From positions 62,001 to 126,000 of the forward strand of contig BAAAJN010000003.1 of NCBI GenBank assembly GCA_039527025.1: 64,000 nt of DNA, written 5' to 3'. This DNA comes from Microlunatus lacustris (GTDB taxonomy: Bacteria; Actinomycetota; Actinomycetes; Propionibacteriales; Propionibacteriaceae). A program made the translations under genes and the position numbers. Under the pieces are notes generated by a model. The model saw only the letters and a program-made list of their open reading frames with translations, was not told the DNA's origin and did no database searches. Every line of letters starts with the position of its first letter. Position 1 is the first letter of the stretch. This document shows positions 31,060 through 39,576 of the stretch, piece after piece.

Positions 31060-31755
31060 TCACGCCGCCTCCGCCAGCTCGGTCGCGTGCTCGGCCAGCC
31101 GGTGCACCGCGCGGCTGCAGCGCACCCGGAGCGACCCCGGGGTGGTCGCGCAGCGCACGGCGGCGTCCTTCCCGCTGAGCCCGTCGACGTAGACGGCGTG
31201 CAGGAGCCGACCTGTCGGAGCGTCGATGAGCCGCAGCCGCTCAGCGGCCGAGATGACCTCGGTCGCCGCTGGCTCCCGGTCCTCGACCGGTCGGGCGAAA
31301 CGGTTGAGGAGGGGCTCGAGGTCATCTCCGACCGGGAGCACCGCCGCTCGGCTCCGCCCGAGCCACAGCCGGTCCCGGTGGACCAGCTTGAGGGTGTCCA
31401 GGGCCAGGTTGGCCGCGATCCGCACCGGTCGACGCTGCAGCGGGAAGCCGGCGAGAGCGCACCAGAAGGCACCGACGTAGTCGTCCACGGTGGCCCTCGG
31501 GTCGCGGGCGGCCATCTGCACCAGCCGGCCCAGCTGGGACTGCAGGACGGCCCGGCCGGCCAGCCGGTCCCTGGACAGGGCTGCGCCGACCAGGCCGCGC
31601 AGGGCGGCGTCGTCACCGCGCCGGGCGGCGTCGACGCGCTCCACCAGCTGCCCAGGAAACTCCGGCTCTGCCGCCAGCGCCGCCCACTCCCGGTTCAGGG
31701 CGTCCACGAGGACGAAGGGTGACTGGCGGACCGGGACGGCAAGGGCTTTCTCCAC
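31060..31755 (-). CDS. Sigma-70-like regulator heading the Tad locus
   Basis: This 231-residue protein has an N-terminal helical part with DDYVGAFWCALAGFP, loosely like sigma region 2. The C-terminal part (RLIDAPTGRLLHAVYVDGLS, then VRCATTPGSLRVRCSRAVHRL) is a clear sigma region 4-like helix-turn-helix. It is probably a specialised sigma factor or a derived regulator for the pilus genes downstream. Start is GTG at 31755. Four operator-like repeats lie immediately upstream. No anti-sigma gene is adjacent. Confidence 0.65.
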   Translation of the reverse strand: MEKALAVPVRQSPFVLVDALNREWAALAAEPEFPGQLVERVDAARRGDDAALRGLVGAALSRDRLAGRAVLQSQLGRLVQMAARDPRATVDDYVGAFWCALAGFPLQRRPVRIAANLALDTLKLVHRDRLWLGRSRAAVLPVGDDLEPLLNRFARPVEDREPAATEVISAAERLRLIDAPTGRLLHAVYVDGLSGKDAAVRCATTPGSLRVRCSRAVHRLAEHATELAEAA

Positions 31756-31776
31756 GAGCCCGAGCCTCGCGAGCGC

Positions 31777-31839
31777 GTGTTGCCCGCGGTGTTGGCCGAC
31801 ACCCGGTCGGTGTTGTCCGCCCGGGCCAGGTGTTGCCGG
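31777..31839 (-). promoter_or_regulatory. Four direct repeats upstream of the sigma-like gene
   Basis: GTGTTGCCCG (31777), GTGTTGGCCG (31789), GTGTTGTCCG (31810) and GTGTTGCCGG (31830) lie in one orientation, spaced 12, 21 and 20 bp. They begin 22 bp upstream of the gene start. The motif is the one seen at flp and at the LysM-BTAD gene. Confidence 0.6.
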
Positions 31840-31873
31840 TTCAGCTAGCGGGTGGGATCAGTACCTCCGGCCC

Positions 31874-32380
31874 TCACTCCGCCGCCTCCGCGTCGGCGAA
31901 GCCGGAGTGGTGGTCGAGGTGACCGAACAGCTGCGGGATGCGCAGCAGGGCGATGTCGCGCAGCTCGCTGGCCGCGGTGGCGGCCTCCGTCGCGTCGTCC
32001 AGGGTCAGCCGGCGCTGCAGCTCCCGCAGGATCGTGCTCGCGTCGCGGCCGGCCGAGCGGATCAGGAAGACGCGGCCGAAGCGCTGCTCGTAGGCCCGGT
32101 TGCCCTCCGCGATCGCGGTGGTCACGGCCTCCTCCTCCGGCGACACTGCCGCCTGCTGCCCGCGCGCCTTCTCCGCGACCCGGGGCTGAGCGGCGAGCGC
32201 CTGCTGGACCTCCTCAGCGCTGAGCGGGGTGGCGGCCGCGGCGGCGGCGTCCATCAGCTCGAGCAAGGAGGAGAAGGGCGCCCGGGCGACGACGTCGTCG
32301 ACCCAGCGGGGCACCGTGAGGCAGGCGCTCAGGCCCTCCCGCAGCTCTGCCTCGGTCAGCTCGACTCTGGGCGTCGTCAT
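31874..32380 (-). CDS. UraD-like OHCU decarboxylase family protein
   Basis: The 168-residue protein has the UraD fold markers CLTVPRWVDDVVARAPFSSL, NRAYEQRFGRVFLIRSAGR and ASTILRELQRRL. The family decarboxylates OHCU to (S)-allantoin in urate breakdown. The conserved catalytic His of the HPR(I/V)G motif appears to be replaced by Gln here (AAQPRVAEKA, Gln65). No uricase or transthyretin-like gene is nearby. It may be a paralogue with altered function. Start ATG; divergent from femX. Confidence 0.75.
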   Translation of the reverse strand: MTTPRVELTEAELREGLSACLTVPRWVDDVVARAPFSSLLELMDAAAAAATPLSAEEVQQALAAQPRVAEKARGQQAAVSPEEEAVTTAIAEGNRAYEQRFGRVFLIRSAGRDASTILRELQRRLTLDDATEAATAASELRDIALLRIPQLFGHLDHHSGFADAEAAE

Positions 32381-32451
32381 CGGAGCTCATCTCCTCGTGC
32401 TCGGGGCTCGGGCGGGCGGCGTGCCCGCCCGCAACGGATAGATTCTTGCCC

Positions 32452-33570
32452 GTGGTTCTCACCGTACGGACGATCTCCCCAGACCGGCATGTCCTGTTCA
32501 ACGCCTCCCAGCCCTCGGTCAGCTTCCTGCAGACCCCGGCGTGGGGGCAGGTGAAGAGCGAGTGGAAGAACGAGTCGCTGGGCTGGTTCGACGAGCAGGA
32601 CCGGCTGGTCGGCGCCGGCCTGGTGCTCTACCGCCAGCTGCCCAAGGTGAAGAAGTACCTGGCCTACCTGCCCGAGGGTCCGACGATCGACTGGGACGCC
32701 GAGGACATCGGCGTCTGGCTGAGCCCGCTGGCCGAGCACGTCAAGGCGGCCGGGGCGTTCGGGATCCGGGTCGGCGCACCGGTGGTCGTCCGCCGCTGGC
32801 GCGCGGACACCATCAAGGCCGCCATCGCCGACGAGCGCATCCCCCGGCTCAGCGAGGCCATCCCGGACGAGGTCAACCACACCCACACCCATCTCCGGGA
32901 CAGCATGCGCGAGCTCGGGTGGCGGCCGCCGGACGAGGAGGCGGGCTTCGCCGCCGGTCAGCCGCGGTTCGTCTTCCAGCTGCCGATCGCCGGCCGCACC
33001 CCCGACGAGCTGCTCACCGGCATGAACCAGCTCTGGCGGCGCAACATCAAGAAGGCCGCCAAGCTCGGCGTCACCCTCCGGCAGGGCGAGCGGGACGACT
33101 TGGCCCGCTTCCACCCGCTCTACCTCGAGACCGCCGGTCGCGATGGCTTCACCCCCCGGCCGCTCGCCTACTTCGAGAGGATGTGGGACGCGCTGCGGGC
33201 CGAGGACCCCGACCGGATCCGGCTGTACCTGGCCGAGCACGCGGGCGACCTGGTCGCCGCCACGACGTGGGTCCGGGTCGGTGGGCACGCCTGGTACTCC
33301 TACGGGGCCAGCTCGACGGCCAAGCGCGAGGTGCGTGGCTCCAACGCGATCCAGTGGCAGATGATCCAGGATGCGGTGGCGGCCGGCTGCACCGTCTACG
33401 ACCTCCGCGGCATCACCGAGGGTTTGGAGGCCGACGATCCCCACCTCGGGCTCATCCAGTTCAAGGTCGGCACCGGCGGTGAGGCGGTGGAGTACCTGGG
33501 TGAGTGGGACCTGCCGCTCAACGCGCTGCTCTACAAGGCCTTCGACGTCTACATGAAGCGCCGCGGCTGA
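32452..33570 (+). CDS. FemX/FemAB-type peptidoglycan bridge aminoacyltransferase
   Basis: The 372-residue protein contains two GNAT-like halves typical of FemAB: SFLQTPAWGQVKSEWK at the start, YLPEGPTIDW, NQLWRRNIKKAAKLGV in the linker, and HAWYSYGASS and GLIQFKVGTGGEAVEYLG at the end. It would add the first amino acid of an interpeptide bridge to lipid II, using aminoacyl-tRNA. The GTG at 32452 begins at a conserved short N-terminus; a TTG two codons earlier is possible. It is followed by a racemase-like gene 28 bp later, a pairing seen in other actinobacteria. Confidence 0.88.
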   Translation: MVLTVRTISPDRHVLFNASQPSVSFLQTPAWGQVKSEWKNESLGWFDEQDRLVGAGLVLYRQLPKVKKYLAYLPEGPTIDWDAEDIGVWLSPLAEHVKAAGAFGIRVGAPVVVRRWRADTIKAAIADERIPRLSEAIPDEVNHTHTHLRDSMRELGWRPPDEEAGFAAGQPRFVFQLPIAGRTPDELLTGMNQLWRRNIKKAAKLGVTLRQGERDDLARFHPLYLETAGRDGFTPRPLAYFERMWDALRAEDPDRIRLYLAEHAGDLVAATTWVRVGGHAWYSYGASSTAKREVRGSNAIQWQMIQDAVAAGCTVYDLRGITEGLEADDPHLGLIQFKVGTGGEAVEYLGEWDLPLNALLYKAFDVYMKRRG

Positions 33571-33598
33571 TCGGCAGTCTGTTCGGTAGCCTCGCCAG

Positions 33599-34654
33599 AT
33601 GAGCGGACTCACCCTGCACCTGGACGTCGAGCGCTGGCGTCGCCACCTGCGCAGCGAGGCCGACACCACCCCCGGCCTGGTGCCGGTGGTCAAGGGCAAC
33701 GGCTACGGGTTCGGTCTGCGGCGGCTGGCCGAGGAAGCCGCCAGGCTCCGGGTGGGCGCGCTCGCGGTGGGAGTCGCCGACGAGGTCGCCGAGGTCCGCG
33801 ACGTCTTCCCCGGCACCGTCGTCGTGCTCAACCCCTGGGATGCGGCCAACCCGACCGCCGTCGAGCTGGCCGAGGACCCCAAGGTGCTCACGACCGTCTC
33901 CCGGCTCGAGGACCTGGCAGCGCTGGCTGACCTCGAGACCCGCCCCCGAGTGCTCGTCGAGGTGCTCACCTCGATGCGCCGGCACGGCATCGACCCCCTC
34001 CAGCTGGACCGGGTCGCCTTGCTGCTGGACCGGGTGAAGTTCGAGGGCTGGTCGATCCACCTGCCGCTGGACGCCCAGGGCCGCCGCGCGGAGACCGAGC
34101 GGCTCGCCCGCGCGGCCTTCGCCGCCGCGCCCGGCCCGCTGTGGATCTCCCACCTCCCGCCTGCGGAAGCCCGGGCCGTCATCGCCGGTCTCGCTGCCCC
34201 CGGCGAGGAGCCCGCGGCGCTGCACCTGCGCAGCGGCACCCGGTTGTGGTTGGGCGACCCGGGCAGCCGCCGCACCACGGCCACCGTGATGGACGTGCAC
34301 GCCGTCAAGCGCGGTCAGCGAGTGGGCTACCGGCAGCGCAAGGCGCCCACCGCGGGCTTCGTCGTGGTGGTCGCCGGCGGCACCTCCCAGGGCGTGGGCA
34401 TGGAGGCGCCGACCTCGGCCAGCACCGTGCGCCAGCGGGCAGTGGCCCTGGCCGGCGGCGGGCTGGAGGCGAGCGGGCGGGCGCTCAGTCCGTACACCGT
34501 CGACGGCCGCAAGCGCTGGTTCCTGGAACCGCCGCACATGCAGTCCAGCCAGCTGTTCCTGCCCAAGGGCGTCACCCCGCCCGAGCGCGGGGACGAGGTA
34601 CCGGTCGAGCTGCGACTGACCACCGCGACCGTGGACCGGATCGCGGAGGTCTAG
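33599..34654 (+). CDS. Alanine racemase-like PLP protein partnering FemX
   Basis: The 351-residue protein has the alanine-racemase N-terminal PLP barrel, with the lysine in VPVVKGNGYGFGLRRLAEEA that would carry the cofactor. The C-terminal domain is reduced compared with Alr and lacks the usual Tyr segment; instead it has YRQRKAPTAGFVVVVAGGTS. It may racemise an amino acid for peptidoglycan bridges or act as a PLP-binding partner of the transferase. The proximity to femX supports a cell-wall role. Confidence 0.78.
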   Translation: MSGLTLHLDVERWRRHLRSEADTTPGLVPVVKGNGYGFGLRRLAEEAARLRVGALAVGVADEVAEVRDVFPGTVVVLNPWDAANPTAVELAEDPKVLTTVSRLEDLAALADLETRPRVLVEVLTSMRRHGIDPLQLDRVALLLDRVKFEGWSIHLPLDAQGRRAETERLARAAFAAAPGPLWISHLPPAEARAVIAGLAAPGEEPAALHLRSGTRLWLGDPGSRRTTATVMDVHAVKRGQRVGYRQRKAPTAGFVVVVAGGTSQGVGMEAPTSASTVRQRAVALAGGGLEASGRALSPYTVDGRKRWFLEPPHMQSSQLFLPKGVTPPERGDEVPVELRLTTATVDRIAEV

Positions 34655-34668
34655 TCCCGGGCCGCCGG

Positions 34669-36036
34669 TCACCTCGCCGCCCCCGCCAACTCGGCGGTCG
34701 GGCGAAGGGCAGGGGGGTCGCTGCCCCGTCGTCGCGGTCGGTCATGAGCGATCCGGATCCGGTGGTTGACCAGCGGTCGCTGCTGCCGGTCCAACCACCC
34801 AGGTGGGATCCACTCCGCCAACCCGTCACCGTTCAGCCGGACCTGCCACCCCCGCCCCAAGAAGTTGTGGTGGTGGTACCGGCACAACAGGGTCAAGTTG
34901 TCCAGATCAGTCAGACCGCCCTCGATCCACGGCCGGATGTGGTGCCGTTCGCAGAACTCCGCCGGGTGCTGACAGCCGGGGAACGAACACCCACGGTCCC
35001 GAGCCACCAACGCCAGATGCTGCGAGCGGGACGCGCAGCGCCGGGTCCGGCCCAGATCCAACACCGCACCAGAGGCGTTCAGCACCACCGGAACCACCTC
35101 CGCCTCGGCGGCCAGCTCCAGCAGGGCCCTGGTGGAGAGCAGGTTCCCGGTCGAGGTCGTCGCCGAACCCGTCCGCCGGGACAAGTCCTGCTCGTCGATC
35201 GTGACCACCACCGAGACCGGCACACCGCCGGTGTCGGGGACCGACCCCGAGCGGAGCAACCGGTCACACAGGTCCTCGAGCGCGTCGTGCTGGCGTTGCC
35301 CGAAGGTCCGCTGGTCGCGGTCACCGGACTCATCGACGTGGACCCTGGCCAGCGGCCGGATCAGAGCGTGGAGCTTCGCGCCGCAACCGGCCGTCAGCCG
35401 GAACTCCCCGGCGTAGCCGCCGTCCTTCGTGGAGTGCATCGCGAACCAGCGCCGGTCCTGCTGCAGCTCCTCCTCCGGTCGGGTCCCGTCGGGGTCGATG
35501 GCGTCGACCACCCGTCCGGCCAGCCGCTTCAGGTCCTCCGGGCCGAAGGTCCGGGCATCATCGGTGAGCAGCCTCTCCCCGGCCGACACCTCCGCGGGAT
35601 CGAACCCCGGCCGGTCTACCCCGGCCAACGCCCGGGTGATGATGCCCGCCTTGTCCGCCGACACCTCACCCGCCACCACCGCGTCCGCGAGCACCGGCCG
35701 GACGGGACCCAACGGCTCACCAGTCATCGACCGGCGCTCACCGAGCTTTTCGTAGGCGTGCACCCGCCGGCCGGCTTCGGCCCGCGAGATGCCCAGCGCC
35801 GAGGACAGCAGCCGACGCAGGTTCCCCTGGCAGAGCTGCCCGGCGGCGTCGGTGACATCCAGCCCGGCCAGCACCACCAGATCCAACGCCAGCACCCGGT
35901 TCCGCACCACCTCCAGCCGCTGCACCACCGCCACCTGCTCCACCACCGGCAGCAGACCCAGCTCCGTCAACCGCTCACCCAGCACAGCGCGCGCGGCGTC
36001 CAACGCCTCGACCGCCCCCGCCAGACCGCCATCCAC
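34669..36036 (-). CDS. DUF222 / HNH endonuclease protein (13E12 type)
   Basis: The 455-residue protein has an N-terminal DUF222 domain (about 20-310) and a C-terminal HNH nuclease motif, CSFPGCQHPAEFCERHHI, then LDNLTLLCRYHHH. These are the family of mycobacterial 13E12 repeats, often present in several copies. The GTG at 36036 (VDGGLAGAVEALDAAR) was selected because a LexA-type box lies 16 bp upstream. The product is probably a DNA nuclease made after DNA damage; its target is unknown. Confidence 0.87.
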   Translation of the reverse strand: MDGGLAGAVEALDAARAVLGERLTELGLLPVVEQVAVVQRLEVVRNRVLALDLVVLAGLDVTDAAGQLCQGNLRRLLSSALGISRAEAGRRVHAYEKLGERRSMTGEPLGPVRPVLADAVVAGEVSADKAGIITRALAGVDRPGFDPAEVSAGERLLTDDARTFGPEDLKRLAGRVVDAIDPDGTRPEEELQQDRRWFAMHSTKDGGYAGEFRLTAGCGAKLHALIRPLARVHVDESGDRDQRTFGQRQHDALEDLCDRLLRSGSVPDTGGVPVSVVVTIDEQDLSRRTGSATTSTGNLLSTRALLELAAEAEVVPVVLNASGAVLDLGRTRRCASRSQHLALVARDRGCSFPGCQHPAEFCERHHIRPWIEGGLTDLDNLTLLCRYHHHNFLGRGWQVRLNGDGLAEWIPPGWLDRQQRPLVNHRIRIAHDRPRRRGSDPPALRPTAELAGAAR

Positions 36037-36051
36037 ACGAGCAACGCTAGA

Positions 36052-36065
36052 CGAACACCTGTTCG
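36052..36065 (-). promoter_or_regulatory. LexA (SOS) box upstream of the DUF222-HNH gene
   Basis: CGAACACCTGTTCG matches the actinobacterial SOS box (GAAC, four bases, GTTC, with flanking C/G and A). It is 16 bp from the start codon, where a bound LexA would block transcription. Confidence 0.75.
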
Positions 36066-36143
36066 AATACGGCAGCCGGAGCACGACGGACAACACGATG
36101 ATCCACCGGACAACACCCTGTGCGCGCAGTCCGGGAAGCAGGG

Positions 36144-36947
36144 TCAGCCGCGCAGCTTGGCCACCAACCGCTGCTGGTCCTCCGCCGTCCAGCCGAGCCG
36201 CTCGACCAGGCCTGCGACGCCGCCGTACTCGGCGTCGATGTGGTCGAGGAGGGTGCGCATGGTCTCGGGGTGCGTCATGTGCGAGATCAGCGGCCGGTCG
36301 CGGAGGTTGTCCGCGTAGGTCTTGGTGGCCAGAAGCCGGTCGACGATCTGCTGGACGCGCTCGGAGCTGGCGGCGTAGTCGGCGATCACCGCCTCGCGGT
36401 CCGCCCCGACCATGCTCAGCGCCAGCGCGACGACGGTGCCGGTCCGGTCCTTGCCCGCGGCGCAGTGCACCAGGGTGGCCCCCTCGGCGCGGGAGATCAC
36501 CCGCAGCGCCTCGACGACGGAGTCGGGACGGTCGGCCAGGTAGCTGAGGTAGACCGAGGCGATCGGGTGGTCCAGCTGGACCGTCGGCTTGAGGTCCACC
36601 CAGGGCAGCGCAGCCTCGGGCAGCACCTCCGGACGCTCGTCGGACTTGTCCTCACCGACTCCCTCGCGCCACTCGCGGAACAGGGACAGCTGGTGGATGC
36701 TGACCTCGGGCTGGCCGACCAGCGGGCCGGGGCCCTCGCTCTCGGCCTCGTAGTCGCTGCGCAGGTCGACGACGTCGGTCAGTCGCATCTCCAGCAACGC
36801 GTCGACGTCGGCTGGGCTCAGGGTCTGCAGGTTGTCCGACCGCAGCAGCTGCCCGGGCTGGATGGCACCGCCGTCGGTGGTGGGGATCCCTCCGACGTCC
36901 CTCAGGTTGGCCAGTCCGTCGAGCTCGATCCACATCCGCTGCTGCAC
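36144..36947 (-). CDS. Tyrosine-protein phosphatase (PTP-like)
   Basis: The 267-residue protein has the P-loop HCAAGKDRTG with the catalytic Cys and Arg, the N-terminal NLRDVGGIPTTDGGAIQPGQ segment and VVDLRSDYEAE. This is the dual-specificity/Y_phosphatase3 family related to mycobacterial PtpB. It would remove phosphate from tyrosine or from phosphoinositide-like substrates. Start is the GTG at 36947, with an ATG four codons later as alternative. Confidence 0.88.
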   Translation of the reverse strand: MQQRMWIELDGLANLRDVGGIPTTDGGAIQPGQLLRSDNLQTLSPADVDALLEMRLTDVVDLRSDYEAESEGPGPLVGQPEVSIHQLSLFREWREGVGEDKSDERPEVLPEAALPWVDLKPTVQLDHPIASVYLSYLADRPDSVVEALRVISRAEGATLVHCAAGKDRTGTVVALALSMVGADREAVIADYAASSERVQQIVDRLLATKTYADNLRDRPLISHMTHPETMRTLLDHIDAEYGGVAGLVERLGWTAEDQQRLVAKLRG

Positions 36948-36969
36948 GCGCCCCAGTCTAGGGAGCCGC

Positions 36970-38127
36970 TCAGCTGGCCCAGTGACCGGTGAAGAACAAC
37001 CAGCTCCACCACAGCAGCAGCACGATGCCGAGCGCCCAGGCGGCCAGCACGAGCGCCCGGTGCACCCGGGCAGCGACGGGCTGGGCCGGCTCCCAGGTGC
37101 CCCAGCGGGCCAGCATGATCCACAGCGGGAACCAGAGCAGGGTGGCGCGGTTGACCGAGAAGAACCAGTAGGACAGGGAGAAGGCCAGCACCTGGACGCC
37201 GACCCAGCTGGCCTCGGCCCACAGCCGGCGGCGCAGGCACCAGGCGGTGACGACGAGCCCGAGGACCATCGAGACCACCTCGGCCCGGAAGACGGCAGCC
37301 CACCACGGGTGGTCGGCGTAGGCGCCGGGGACGATCGCGGGAATGGTGTTGAGGAACGACTGCCACGGCGTGGTCAGCTCCCGCACCCAGCCGGTCGACT
37401 GCGCGGTGTACCAGGCGGTCCAGCTGCCGGTCAGGCCGTGCAGGTAGCTGGCGAACGCGACGATCACCGCGGCGGGCAGCAGCAGCCAGGCCAGCCGGCG
37501 GACCCGACCCGGCACGTCGACGCCGCGCGAGGTCAGGATCATCACCGCCAGCGCGCCGAGCAGGAACAGCCCGGACACCCGCACCGTGCACGCGGCGGCG
37601 GCCAGCACCGCCGCGGCGGCCCACCGGTCCGCGCGCGCCCGTTCCCAGGCCCAGAAGGCGGCAGCGCAGAACAGCGACTCGGTGTAGGGGACGGTGGTGA
37701 AGACCGCGGGCGGGGCGAACAGCCAGGCCACCGCCGCCCACGGGCCGCCGAGCCGGAGCAGGGCCCCGGCGGCGACGGCGGAGCACACCAACGACAGCAG
37801 CACACCGCCGACGGCGATCGGGATGCCGAGGGCGACGAAGCCGGCCAGCAGGGTGGGCAGCCCGGGAAAGAAGGCCATCAGGATGCCGTCGGGCTCGGCG
37901 AAGTAGCCGCCTGTGGCGAGGGCGGTGAAGTGCTGGACGTCCCAGTTGCTCACCATGTTCGTGAAGCTGCGGCCCTCGTGCAGCGCCAGCAGCACCGCGA
38001 CCAGCGCGATGAGCCCGCGGCTGGCCAGCCACGCCTGGACGACGAGCCGGCCGCCGCCGTCGGGACTGCGGCCACCGTCCGCAGCCGACGCGCCGAGCCG
38101 GGCCGGGGCCAACTCGGCCAGCCGCAT
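36970..38127 (-). CDS. Membrane mannosyltransferase (PIG-V-like)
   Basis: The 385-residue protein has about nine membrane segments and the pattern of a GT-C enzyme: NWDVQHFTALATGGYF after the first helix, where the Asp would be catalytic, then AFFPGLPTLL and PPAVFTTVPYTESLF. This last FxxVPYTESLF motif is typical of PIG-V. It likely moves mannose from polyprenyl-phosphate mannose to an outer acceptor. The ATG start overlaps the stop of the preceding glycosyltransferase gene (ATGA). Confidence 0.82.
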   Translation of the reverse strand: MRLAELAPARLGASAADGGRSPDGGGRLVVQAWLASRGLIALVAVLLALHEGRSFTNMVSNWDVQHFTALATGGYFAEPDGILMAFFPGLPTLLAGFVALGIPIAVGGVLLSLVCSAVAAGALLRLGGPWAAVAWLFAPPAVFTTVPYTESLFCAAAFWAWERARADRWAAAAVLAAAACTVRVSGLFLLGALAVMILTSRGVDVPGRVRRLAWLLLPAAVIVAFASYLHGLTGSWTAWYTAQSTGWVRELTTPWQSFLNTIPAIVPGAYADHPWWAAVFRAEVVSMVLGLVVTAWCLRRRLWAEASWVGVQVLAFSLSYWFFSVNRATLLWFPLWIMLARWGTWEPAQPVAARVHRALVLAAWALGIVLLLWWSWLFFTGHWAS

Positions 38128-39575
38128 CACGCCACTGCCCCGAGGCCGCGGCGCAGCCGGGTCAGCCAGGGCGCGTCGGCGGCACCGTCGAGGGTGCCGC
38201 CGCCCGGGTCGTCGGCGCCGCCGCGGCGGACCGGGTCGTGGGCCGGCCGCGCGACGTCGCGGACGACGACACCGACCACCCAGGCCTGGGTGGCCAGCCG
38301 GAGCAGCACCGCGAGCCAGTAGACCCGGTCCTGCGAGCCGTCGCCAGGGCTGAGCACCCCACCGAGGTGCCACCAGATGGCGACGAAGTAGAGCAGCTCA
38401 CCGACGGTGAAGACCAGCCAGTCGCGCCACCGCGGCCGGGCCAGCACGAGCAGCGGCAGCAGCCACAGCACGTACTGCGGGGAGTAGACCTTGTTGGTCA
38501 GCAGGAACGCGGCGACGACGAGGAAGGCGACCTGGCCGAGCCGCGGCCGGCGAGGTGCCAGCAGGATCAGCAGGCCGATGGCCAGGCAACCAGCGGCGAA
38601 CAGCCCGGCGCTGACCGCGTTGAGGTGCGGCACCGGGTTCCCCGCCAGGGAGAACACGTACCAGAGCGAGCCGAAGTCCCCGGCCCGGTCGGAGTTGAAC
38701 CGCCAGAAGCTGAGCCAGGCGTCCGGGGCCAGCAGCAGGGCCGGCAGGTTGACCACGACCCAGGCCGCGACGAAGCCGGCCAGCGCGACCCCGAAGTCGC
38801 GCAGTCGCCGGGCGCGGAGGCAGAGCAGCAGCAGCGGACCGAGGAGCAGCAGCGGGTACAGCTTGGCCGCCATCCCCAGCCCGAGCAGCACACCGGCCAG
38901 GGTCGGGCGACGGCGCGACCAGGCCAGCAGCGCGGTGGCGGTGAGGGCGACGGGCAGCAGGTCCCAGTTGATCAGCGCCGTCGCCGCGACGCAGGGCGAG
39001 GCGGCGAGCAGCATCGCGTCCCACGGCCGGCCGGGGACGGTGCGCGCCTGCGCCCAGATCGTGACCAGCAGCAGCGCGCCGAGCACGACGGCGTTGACGT
39101 CGACGAAGCGGAGGGTGGCGTCCACGGCCTGCTGGTCGGTCAACGCGGTGCCGGTCGGCGCACCGACCAGCACCGTGATTCGCCGCTCGAGCTCGAGGAA
39201 CCAGCCGGTGAGGACGGGGTACTCCAGGACCGGGTAGTCGCCGGAGTCGAGGTAGGGGGTGTTTCCCTGCAGCAGCCCCCGGCCGCTGTAGAGCAGGCCG
39301 ATGTCGGAGTAGCAGAGATCGCCGTACTGGTCGATGGACTGGCCGGCGACGGTGATCCGGCAGGGCAGCCGGAACACCATCCCGGCCAGGTAGACGAGGG
39401 TGCCGACGACCAGGGCGATCCGGACCGGGCTCCACCAGCGCGGAGGGCGGGCGTGCCGGCCGGTGGGTCCGCCGAGCCGGCGGGAGAGCCCGGCGACGAA
39501 CGGGTCGGTGCGCGACGGCGCGTCCACCGCCGGCGGACGCGGGGTCGGGCGGTCCACCGGCAGGGCGGACGCCAC
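38127..39575 (-). CDS. GT87-family membrane glycosyltransferase (DUF2029)
   Basis: The 482-residue protein has about ten membrane helices and GT87 features: CYSDIGLLYSGRGL, YPVLEYPVLTGWFLELERR in the first outer loop, GLGMAAKLYPLLLLGPLLLL and LTNKVYSPQYVLWLLPLLVL. The family includes mycobacterial mannosyltransferases for lipomannan side chains. The GTG at 39575 follows the penicillin-binding protein stop by one base; longer starts overlap that gene. With its neighbour it forms a cell-envelope glycosylation pair. Confidence 0.85.
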   Translation of the reverse strand: MASALPVDRPTPRPPAVDAPSRTDPFVAGLSRRLGGPTGRHARPPRWWSPVRIALVVGTLVYLAGMVFRLPCRITVAGQSIDQYGDLCYSDIGLLYSGRGLLQGNTPYLDSGDYPVLEYPVLTGWFLELERRITVLVGAPTGTALTDQQAVDATLRFVDVNAVVLGALLLVTIWAQARTVPGRPWDAMLLAASPCVAATALINWDLLPVALTATALLAWSRRRPTLAGVLLGLGMAAKLYPLLLLGPLLLLCLRARRLRDFGVALAGFVAAWVVVNLPALLLAPDAWLSFWRFNSDRAGDFGSLWYVFSLAGNPVPHLNAVSAGLFAAGCLAIGLLILLAPRRPRLGQVAFLVVAAFLLTNKVYSPQYVLWLLPLLVLARPRWRDWLVFTVGELLYFVAIWWHLGGVLSPGDGSQDRVYWLAVLLRLATQAWVVGVVVRDVARPAHDPVRRGGADDPGGGTLDGAADAPWLTRLRRGLGAVA

Positions 39576-39576
39576 C

